This document shows positions 1 through 5,469 of a DNA stretch of 14,110 nucleotides, piece by piece. The stretch is from positions 1 to 14,110 of the forward strand of contig JBAQMG010000103.1 in NCBI GenBank assembly GCA_049302575.1, written 5' to 3'. Under the pieces are notes generated by a model that worked only from the letters and a program-made list of their open reading frames with translations, did no database searches and was not told the DNA's origin. Every line of letters begins with the position of its first letter. The first letter of the stretch is position 1. This DNA is from JBAQMG01 sp049302575. Lineage in GTDB: Bacteria; Bacillota; Desulfitobacteriia; Desulfitobacteriales; Desulfitobacteriaceae. A program made the position numbers and the translations under genes.

Positions 1-498
1 ACCTACTACCAGGCACTTCTCCTTCTGGGGATTCCGGAAGATGAGCGGGAGAAATTTATCCTGCAGCATGATGTTGTAGATATGACCACCCGGGAGCTGG
101 ATCAGGCTCTCAAAGAACGGAACCAAACCGCTCCGGAGAAAGAGCAGGCTCAAGTCACGCCCATGCCAAATAATCCTCAGGATATCAAAATAGAATATGT
201 GACTGTCAAAAAAGACGCCAAACCAATAAGCGGGTCAAAAACTGCAGCCTCCCAAACCTTTACCACGGAGTATGAAGAAAGATGCGCCGCTTGCTGCAAA
301 ACTATCGCCGATACATTCCAGGAACTGCTGACAGCGCTCCTACAATTGGCCAGACTTGATCAGACGGTGAAGGAAAAATGTAATAAAAACGCAAGCCAGC
401 TTGCTGAATTTATAGTCGAAAGGCTTAAAGAGTGGCCGCCTGTTGTCAAGACGAATTTGACGAATGTTGAAACGTACGCCACTCATGATAGATGGTAA
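1..498 (+). CDS. DUF3102-like protein, C-terminal part (5' end outside window)
   Basis: The reading frame is open from base 1, before the first ATG at 82, and ends at TAA 496-498, so this is the 3' part of a longer gene. The first residues (YYQALLLLGIPEDEREKF, then a segment containing TTRELDQALKER) resemble the conserved end of the DUF3102 domain seen in Bacillota phage, plasmid and conjugative-element proteins; this is from memory of the family. After a charged, low-complexity linker (about residues 40-85 of the visible part) comes a helical C-terminal stretch with a CxxCC cluster (RCAACCKTIADTF) and no membrane segment. Function is unknown. A strong hairpin 80 bases downstream probably ends the transcript. 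The family call is moderately sure, the partial status certain. Confidence 0.6.
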   Translation, partial: TYYQALLLLGIPEDEREKFILQHDVVDMTTRELDQALKERNQTAPEKEQAQVTPMPNNPQDIKIEYVTVKKDAKPISGSKTAASQTFTTEYEERCAACCKTIADTFQELLTALLQLARLDQTVKEKCNKNASQLAEFIVERLKEWPPVVKTNLTNVETYATHDRW

Positions 499-575
499 AA
501 ATCGCCAACCCCTTTATCCTGGGTGCTGGATTTGGCCTGCTTCACTATCGGATATGCACGGACCGTAACAAAATA

Positions 576-612
576 ACAGCCGGAACACCTTTGATAGTGT
601 TCCGGCTGTTTC
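576..612. terminator. Bidirectional Rho-independent terminator
   Basis: A perfect 13-bp inverted repeat (ACAGCCGGAACAC at 576-588 and its complement at 597-609) encloses an 8-base loop. On the plus strand it is followed by TTTCC, on the minus strand by GTTATTTTGTTA. It lies between the convergent ends of the DUF3102-like gene (498) and the ABC transporter gene (640), so it can serve both. Confidence 0.8.
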
Positions 613-639
613 CACTTACCGCTCTTTTAGCGTATTTTT

Positions 640-1740
640 TCATACCCGCTTCTTATATACCTTCATGGCAAAGATATAGGCCACTATCATAATTCCCAAG
701 CACCAGGCAAGAGCAGTCCATATTTCAGGGCCTGCCGGCTGATTGGCAAGCAGCGCGCGGATGGTTTCCACGATCGAGGTCACCGGCTGGTTTTCGGCAA
801 AGGCGCGAACGCCTGGCAGCATCGATTCGGTTGGCACAAATGCCGAACTGATAAACGGCAGGAAGACGATCGGATAGGAAAAGGCGCTTGCGCCGTCAAT
901 TGATTTTGCAGATAGCCCGGCAATCACCGCGATCCAGGTTAAGGCCAAAGTAAACAGCGCGAGTATACCGGCCACGGCAAGCCAGGACAGCACTCCAGCC
1001 GGCGAGCGAAAGCCCATAACAAGCGCGACGAGGATGATAACGACAACAGAAATGGCGTTGGATAACAGCGAGGTCAGCACGTGCCCCCACAGCACGGTGG
1101 AACGCGCGATCGGCATGGAGTGGAACCTCTCGAATATGCCCCGCTGCATATCGATAAACAGGCGGTAAGCCGTATAGGATATGCCGCTGCCGGCAAGTTC
1201 TTTGATAATCTTCCAAACCTCTAAGCGCGCCTCGGGGTCAAGCCCGGTGGTCGGCTCATCGAGGAAAATAATCTGCGGTTTTACCATCAGGCTCATGGCG
1301 ATGTCAAGCCTGCGGCGCATACCGCCCGAATAAGTAGATGTCCTGCGGTTGGCGGCGTCTAGCAAGCCAAATCGTTTCAGTAAACCGTCCGCGGCCTGAC
1401 ACGGATTTTCCAGGTGACGCAGTTTAGCAATCATGATCAGATTTTCCCGCCCGGTCAAAACCTCGTCCACGGCGGCAAATTGTCCCGTCAGGCTAATCGA
1501 CTGCCGCACATAATCGGGCTTGGACGCTGCGTCAAATCCGTTAACAGTAACGGTTCCGCTGTCTGGTTTCAGCAGCGTGGCGAGGATTTTGATAATCGTC
1601 GTTTTGCCCGCGCCGTTGGAACCGAGCAGGGCGAAAATACTGCCTGTTTTTACTTGAAAATCCACTCCTGAGAGCACAGGGATGTTTTTATAGGATTTTT
1701 GCAACCCTTGTACCGAGATGGCGATTTCATTCTGCGGCAT
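640..1740 (-). CDS. Chimeric ABC transporter: truncated DrrA-type ATPase fused in frame to truncated ABC-2 permease
   Basis: Residues 1 to about 184 are the front of a DrrA/daunorubicin-type ABC ATPase: Walker A GSNGAGKTT (40-48), Q-loop near Q87, signature YSGGM (137-141), Walker B and D-loop IIFLDEPTTGLDPEAR (157-172). Right after KELAGSG the sequence becomes the middle of a DrrB-type ABC-2 permease (GISYTAYRLFIDMQRGIFERF, then about four hydrophobic segments and a C-terminal KVYKKRV). The ATPase therefore lacks its H-loop and C-terminal half, and the permease its N-terminus and first membrane segments. Normal members are two adjacent genes of roughly 300 and 250 codons; here one 366-codon frame remains. 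The start has an excellent AAGGAGG site (1747-1753) touching the stop codon of the upstream regulator gene, giving a two-gene operon. Drug export is unlikely to be intact, since the histidine switch is missing. The fusion reading is my inference from family structure. Confidence 0.8.
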   Translation of the reverse strand: MPQNEIAISVQGLQKSYKNIPVLSGVDFQVKTGSIFALLGSNGAGKTTIIKILATLLKPDSGTVTVNGFDAASKPDYVRQSISLTGQFAAVDEVLTGRENLIMIAKLRHLENPCQAADGLLKRFGLLDAANRRTSTYSGGMRRRLDIAMSLMVKPQIIFLDEPTTGLDPEARLEVWKIIKELAGSGISYTAYRLFIDMQRGIFERFHSMPIARSTVLWGHVLTSLLSNAISVVVIILVALVMGFRSPAGVLSWLAVAGILALFTLALTWIAVIAGLSAKSIDGASAFSYPIVFLPFISSAFVPTESMLPGVRAFAENQPVTSIVETIRALLANQPAGPEIWTALAWCLGIMIVAYIFAMKVYKKRV

Positions 1741-1753
1741 ATTTATTTCCTCC

Positions 1754-2653
1754 TTATGGTGTTAACAAAGTGATACCGGTCAAGTCTGCCTTTCCGTTTT
1801 TCAAAAAGGCGTAGGTCAACTTATCCGCTTTACAGTCAATAAACCGAATCCGCTTCAAGCTCGTATTTTTGAAGAAAGTGTTCGTAAGCGTTGCATTCTG
1901 GAAAGTCGCCCCGGAAAATCTGCAGTCTTCAAAAGAGCAGTCCTTCAATGTACCGTCGATAACTATATCGGAAAGCTGTGTGGCATAAAAGTTGGTTTGC
2001 TTCCACACGGCGTTTGGTATTGTATTTTTCAAAAAGGCACTGGATTTGATGGCCGCTCCGGTAAAATCGGCACCGGAGAAATCGCAGCCTTTGATATGGC
2101 TCCCAGAAAACTCAACTTCTTTTAAGGAACAGTTCCGAAATAAACTGTTTACTATATTGGAACCCTGAATGCGGCTATTACTGATATCAGAATTCGAGAA
2201 GTCGCAGCTATCTACATTGTTGCCTTTCAGCAGAAGTCCCGACATCTCAGAACCGATAAAAAGGCAGCGCTGCATGTTGGAAGAACTGAATTTTTCATGC
2301 AGATTATTGAGTCCCGAAAAATCCGCGTCCACCCAGTTGCCGCTTGACATATCCCAGCCAAGCTTTTTTTCCGGCTTTCCGGATGACGATGCGGCCGGTT
2401 GCTCAACTGAAGCATCAGCAGACGCTTTTTCGGTGATTGCCGCTTGGAAGCTTTCAGAAAAATAGTTAAGGTCTACGCCCAGAACTTCCGCCAGCCGGTT
2501 AAAAGTGATGATATCCGGCATTGACTCTCCGCGCTCCCACTTTCCGACTGCTTGCGGACTGACGGATAGCAGTTGGGCAAGCTGGGCTTGGGAGAAATTC
2601 TTCGCTTTGCGGGTCTCTGAAATTTTATTTCCTATCATGATTGATGTTAACAT
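1754..2653 (-). CDS. XRE-type HTH regulator with C-terminal pentapeptide repeats
   Basis: The N-terminus is a Cro/C1-type helix-turn-helix (MIGNKISETRKAKNFSQAQ, AQLLSVSPQAVGKWERGES, then LAEVLGVDLNYF). After a Ser/Ala-rich linker, about 190 residues follow a five-residue periodicity typical of pentapeptide repeats (CDFSNSDISNSRIQGSNI, GCDFSGADFTGAAIKSSAF, and others), which fold as a right-handed beta helix. Likely role: a DNA-binding regulator whose repeat domain serves as sensor or interaction surface; the ligand is unknown. The frame is open up to a TTG at 2722, but I chose ATG 2653: it has an AAGGAG site at 2666-2671, fits the usual start of the HTH, and a TTGAAA-17-TAAAAT promoter lies inside the longer frame. 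The gene ends 13 bases before the ABC transporter start, so it probably controls that gene. It appears complete. Confidence 0.85.
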   Translation of the reverse strand: MLTSIMIGNKISETRKAKNFSQAQLAQLLSVSPQAVGKWERGESMPDIITFNRLAEVLGVDLNYFSESFQAAITEKASADASVEQPAASSSGKPEKKLGWDMSSGNWVDADFSGLNNLHEKFSSSNMQRCLFIGSEMSGLLLKGNNVDSCDFSNSDISNSRIQGSNIVNSLFRNCSLKEVEFSGSHIKGCDFSGADFTGAAIKSSAFLKNTIPNAVWKQTNFYATQLSDIVIDGTLKDCSFEDCRFSGATFQNATLTNTFFKNTSLKRIRFIDCKADKLTYAFLKNGKADLTGITLLTP

Positions 2654-2693
2654 GGCGGGTACCCTCTCCTTATTTGATTTCGTCGACGCTGTT

Positions 2694-2722
2694 ATTTTAC
2701 TCATATTCTCACCAAGTTTCAA
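2694..2722 (-). promoter_or_regulatory. Sigma-A-type promoter of the XRE/ABC operon
   Basis: On the minus strand a -35 box TTGAAA (2722-2717) is separated by exactly 17 bases from a -10 box TAAAAT (2699-2694). Transcription would begin near 2687, about 35 bases ahead of ATG 2653, leaving room for the AAGGAG ribosome binding site. This supports the shorter start of the regulator. Confidence 0.55.
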
Positions 2723-2736
2723 TAAAAAATAGGAAA

Positions 2737-2771
2737 CAGTTAGTTGTTTTTGCGCTACATTTAGTTGTATT
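2737..2771. repeat. Two direct repeats CA(G/T)TTAGTTGT(T/A)TT, 21-bp period
   Basis: Copies lie at 2737-2750 and 2758-2771 and match at 12 of 14 positions. Their 21-bp period equals two helical turns, and they lie 15 bases beyond the -35 box of the XRE operon, in the gap shared with the AlkD-like gene. They could be binding sites for the XRE regulator or another protein. Binding is inferred, not shown. Confidence 0.4.
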
Positions 2772-2914
2772 GAGGCAGATGTAAAAAACAGGACATGTGG
2801 TTCCTTTTGTTGAACAAACTATTAGGAGAAATTTATGGAGACAAAGGATATTTATGAATAAGGATGTTTCTCTCTTTATTCTGAATGCTAAAAAATGATG
2901 AAAGGTAAAACGAT

Positions 2915-3340
2915 ATGAGCGGTACAGAAGAAGAGGTCCGGCGCCGGCTATTCGAGCTGCGGGATCTGAAATACAAAGAGTTTGCGTGCAAGCTCATGCC
3001 GACAGTGAACCCGGAAGCCGTGATTGGCGTCCGCACGCCGGATCTGCGGAAGCTCGCCCGGGAGTTATCCAAAACGCCGGAGGCTGCGGAGTTTCTCAAA
3101 ATCCTGCCGCACGCCTATTATGAAGAAAATAACCTGCACGGCTTCCTGATTGAAACGATCAGGGATTATGATGCTGCCATTGCTGCCGTTGACGAGTTTC
3201 TGCCGTACATTCAGGAACAGCGTTTGGCGAAGTGGACGCACAACAAAGCGATCCAGAAAGCGGTTGAGAGCTACCGGATCGGCGACGAAGCAAAGGCGTA
3301 CCTGCGGACACTGAAAGTAAACGGAGGGAATCGGTCGTGA
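2915..3340 (+). pseudogene. AlkD-like DNA alkylation repair protein with internal in-frame deletion
   Basis: The first 99 residues match the start of Bacillota DNA alkylation repair (AlkD/HEAT-like, COG4912) proteins: YKEFACKLMPTVNPEAVIGV, RTPDLRKLARELSKTPEAAE, YYEENNLHGFLIETI. The last 40 match the family's extreme C-terminus (RLAKWTHNKAIQKAVESYR, LRTLK). The central 90-100 residues, which in the family carry the conserved Trp/Asp/Arg of the DNA-binding cleft and the NWATCD segment, are missing. The junction is at LPYIQ (3200-3214); full-length relatives, as I recall them, have LPYI both before NWATCD and again near the C-terminus, so the deletion looks like recombination between these. At 141 codons it is about 60% of the usual 230. 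ATG 2915 has a modest AAAGGT site. Base-excision activity is very probably lost although the frame is open. Confidence 0.8.
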
Positions 3341-3390
3341 TCGTTTTATGAAGTGGTGGCCGCATGCCCGCCTAACAATGAAGAATTAAT

Positions 3391-3495
3391 ATGATAGAGA
3401 ATATATTTACGGAGGAAATAATTGAGGTAGCTGAGAAATTTGGTATTAAATTTGATGATGAAGAAAAAAGTCCAACCAAAAGAGGAGATGGATAA
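3391..3495 (+). CDS. Possible 34-residue orphan ORF
   Basis: ATG 3391 to TAA 3493-3495 encodes a short acidic peptide starting MIENIFTEEIIEVAEKFGIK. It could be the remaining N-terminus of a lost gene between the AlkD-like fragment and the next cassette. Only a weak purine stretch (GAAGAA) precedes it and I recognise no family. It may not be expressed. Confidence 0.25.
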   Translation: MIENIFTEEIIEVAEKFGIKFDDEEKSPTKRGDG

Positions 3496-3522
3496 TTTGG
3501 TTGTAACAGCAGGGTATTTCTG

Positions 3523-3550
3523 ATACTATTATGTTACTTTTACATAGTAT
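3523..3550. promoter_or_regulatory. Inverted repeat ATACTAT-N14-ATAGTAT upstream of the 3640 gene
   Basis: Seven-base arms at 3523-3529 and 3544-3550 in the AT-rich stretch 3496-3639 ahead of the three-gene cassette. It could be an operator or a transcript hairpin. No convincing -35/-10 pair could be fixed nearby, so the role is open. Confidence 0.25.
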
Positions 3551-3639
3551 TTGTTGCTAAAAAGTATCTTTTTGTGTAGTTTTTATGCAGGAAATAGCCT
3601 TTATTTATAGAAAGTTTTACTCAGAAGGAGTGGGACAAA

Positions 3640-4359
3640 ATGTTGAACAATTTATATGCAACTCGATTAGTACTTTCTTTGTTCCATCAAGAGAATACGG
3701 CTCTAAATAGCCTTGATGTAGCTGTCGCTATTCGTAAGAACTTAGGCGACATTTTTACTCGTAATCCGATAATATTACCGGATAATGCTCCTCCAGAGAT
3801 ACCACGGGTTATATTTCAAAGTGAAGATGGTTTTGCCGTTTCCGTATCACAATCTCGAACAGACTTTACGTATGAATCGAAGTCGGAAACACATTATGAC
3901 CATGCTCTTGGACAGTTTGTTTCCGTCGCTAACAAACTAACTTCTGCAGTATTAAGTGGCTTTGGAATAGGTGTCAATCGAATAGCTTTCATACTGTTTT
4001 CTCGGTTAAATTTGTCAGACAACGGTGTCCGATTTATCCAGGATTTATACTTAAACAGGGATAAGCTACAGGATATAAGTGGTGCTGAAACCCACTGGCT
4101 AGTTTACCCTATTATTTCGGGAGAAGAAATCAACCGATGGGTACGAGTAAAATCTGTTGCTAATGAACAAGGTGTTTCTGAAAACTCTGTTGATGTTTTC
4201 GTCGATTCAAACACCAAAGTTAATCTTGAGCGTAATTACACGCTAGAAGAAGCTGTCTGCTTTATTGAAAGTTGCTGCAAGGATCTGCGAACCAATATGT
4301 ATGGCATTTTACGTTTTGATTGGGGTGAAAATCACGAACAATTCCGCCGCTTACAATGA
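3640..4359 (+). CDS. Uncharacterised protein, first gene of an AT-rich cassette
   Basis: A 239-residue soluble protein with a good ribosome binding site (AAGGAG 3625-3630, nine bases before ATG). I see no catalytic motif or signal peptide. Visible features: a hydrophobic N-terminal helix (LYATRLVLSLFH), a central segment ILPDNAPPEIPRVIFQSEDG, and a C-terminal part with a D-rich strand (SVDVFVDSNTKVNLERN) before helical residues. The strand-rich pattern with 'PPEIPRVIF...VSVSQSRTDF' and a late 'D.NT' faintly recalls sporadic proteins of the TIGR04255 type, but I cannot confirm this. Its end overlaps the next frame by 35 bases if that gene starts at GTG 4325, suggesting coupled translation. Alternatively a frameshift near 4330 could split one 400-residue protein in two. 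Base composition is clearly more AT-rich than the flanking AlkD-like and ABC genes, pointing to separate acquisition. Confidence 0.6.
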   Translation: MLNNLYATRLVLSLFHQENTALNSLDVAVAIRKNLGDIFTRNPIILPDNAPPEIPRVIFQSEDGFAVSVSQSRTDFTYESKSETHYDHALGQFVSVANKLTSAVLSGFGIGVNRIAFILFSRLNLSDNGVRFIQDLYLNRDKLQDISGAETHWLVYPIISGEEINRWVRVKSVANEQGVSENSVDVFVDSNTKVNLERNYTLEEAVCFIESCCKDLRTNMYGILRFDWGENHEQFRRLQ

Positions 4360-4864
4360 TACTTGGGATTATGGTTGTGACAATAATTTTGAAGGGGTAA
4401 TTTCACGATTAACCCTAGCTGCATATGATAACAGCCAGAAACAAATGGGTTCATCTAATAATTTTGGCATTAGCTCAATCCCAGTGGAATCTCATCGATC
4501 ACAGTTGCATATAAATGTATTTGTAAAGAACTTTATGGACATGATTAACTTTGTAGACACTAGCCATGTTGATCAAACGTTATTTCAACCAAGTCCTAAT
4601 AAGGTTCTTGGTGCTAGTACATTTGTTAAGTTATTTAGTGAGACGGAGGCGGAGTTAATGAAAACGCCAAATAGCCGTAAATTACATTCAGGTAAAAGCA
4701 TAAAATCCTCTGTCACCCACGGCGGTCCCCTTAAAGCACATAAATTAGATAGATTAGAATCAGATGTAAAACGAGTAATCACAACTAAGCCTTACCTATC
4801 TTGCAAATCTATTTTGTCAGAGGTAACCAATGGCGGTCCTTTGCCAAGAAAACCACAGAGATAG
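4325..4864 (+). CDS. Uncharacterised protein, second gene of the cassette, with duplicated C-terminal motif
   Basis: I place the start at GTG 4325 (product begins MKITNNSAAYNDTWDYGCDN, 179 residues); the frame is open back to a TTG at 4265, but those residues mirror the upstream gene in another frame. There is no clear Shine-Dalgarno sequence, consistent with coupling to the overlapping gene ending at 4359. The protein has an acidic, Asn-rich N-terminus, a middle segment SQLHINVFVKNFMDMINFVD, and a basic tail in which the motif KSI-x-S-x-VT-x-GGPL occurs twice (4694-4732 and 4805-4843). I recognise no family. The next gene begins 12 bases later, so the three genes look like one transcript. 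It may alternatively be the frameshifted C-terminal half of the gene before it. Confidence 0.5.
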   Translation: MKITNNSAAYNDTWDYGCDNNFEGVISRLTLAAYDNSQKQMGSSNNFGISSIPVESHRSQLHINVFVKNFMDMINFVDTSHVDQTLFQPSPNKVLGASTFVKLFSETEAELMKTPNSRKLHSGKSIKSSVTHGGPLKAHKLDRLESDVKRVITTKPYLSCKSILSEVTNGGPLPRKPQR

Positions 4865-4876
4865 GGGGCGAAAATT

Positions 4877-5434
4877 TTGTGGTATACCGAGATAGATCCT
4901 AATGAGGCTGTTAGTCAGGGGGATATATTCTTTAAGTGTTCCATTTTTTCATATGGTCCTTATACTTTTGATTCGTCAAATCCTGCTGAAATAACTCAGG
5001 TGGATACAATTATATATACTGCAAATGTTGTTGTAGTGAGTCAGGCATGTGATTTGCAGTTTGATGACAAAAACACAGTTGACAATGTAGTAGTGGTTCT
5101 ATTGGATAATGTGGCAACCATGGAAATTTAAGGGAATAGATGGAATTTTGTCTCTGAAGTTAGGGTCGGTAGAAGACCGAACTGTTACCTACTCAATAAG
5201 CACGACGGCAATATTAAAATGGGTTATCAAATAGCTGACTTTTCAAGTGTATGTACAGTTCCATATGATCTTCTTATGTCCATCCGAGAATACCACGGCC
5301 TAAGATTAAGGCTCAATTCCCCTCATAGAGAGTTGCTTTCACAGAAATTCGGTAATTATTTTGCCCGCATCGGACTACCTGTTGATGACTCGATAGATAA
5401 AAACGATTTAGAAGCAATAGTTAAAAATCCGTAA
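4877..5434 (+). pseudogene. Uncharacterised SQxCDL-type protein, interrupted by in-frame TAA
   Basis: The frame starts at TTG 4877 behind an AGGGGG site (4863-4868) and reads to TAA 5129-5131; the same frame then stays open to TAA 5432-5434. The part after the stop (GNRWNFVSEVRVGRRPNCYL, then YQIADFSSVCTVPYDLL and RLRLNSPHRELLSQKFGNYF) looks like the natural continuation. The N-terminal half has SQGDIF and VVVSQACDLQ, the C-terminal half a 'sPhRE-LSQ-F...RIGLP' ending. I recall this combination from a family of about 200-240 residues of unknown function with SQxCDL near the N-terminus, found in sporadic accessory loci. With about 185 codons it is also somewhat short, so a small deletion may accompany the stop codon. 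The gene is probably inactive. Its end is followed by a short hairpin at 5446-5465. Confidence 0.55.
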
Positions 5435-5445
5435 TTAAAGCAATT

Positions 5446-5465
5446 GCTCCGCCTAACAGCGGAGC
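5446..5465. terminator. Short hairpin between convergent genes
   Basis: GCTCCGC (5446-5452) and GCGGAGC (5459-5465) form a 7-bp GC-rich stem with loop CTAACA between the convergent ends of the SQxCDL pseudogene and the truncated rph gene. T-tracts on either side are weak, so termination is only likely. Confidence 0.4.
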
Positions 5466-5469
5466 TTAC

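Noticed and set aside
492..692. 66-codon plus-strand frame
   Set aside because: It runs through the terminator hairpin and into the end of the minus-strand ABC gene, has no ribosome binding site and shows no family resemblance.
2654..2722. Longer N-terminus of the XRE regulator from TTG 2722 or ATG 2704
   Set aside because: This stretch contains a TTGAAA-17-TAAAAT promoter and no good ribosome binding site, while ATG 2653 has AAGGAG and fits the family start.
2834..2860. Eight-codon ORF METKDIYE after TAGGAGA
   Set aside because: It has a plausible ribosome binding site but is too short, unconnected to a control structure, and could be chance.
3368..3377. Complete integron attC site
   Set aside because: GCCTAAC fits one core half-site, but no GTTRRRY partner with a foldable arm was found within 150 bases; kept only as a low-interest repeat.
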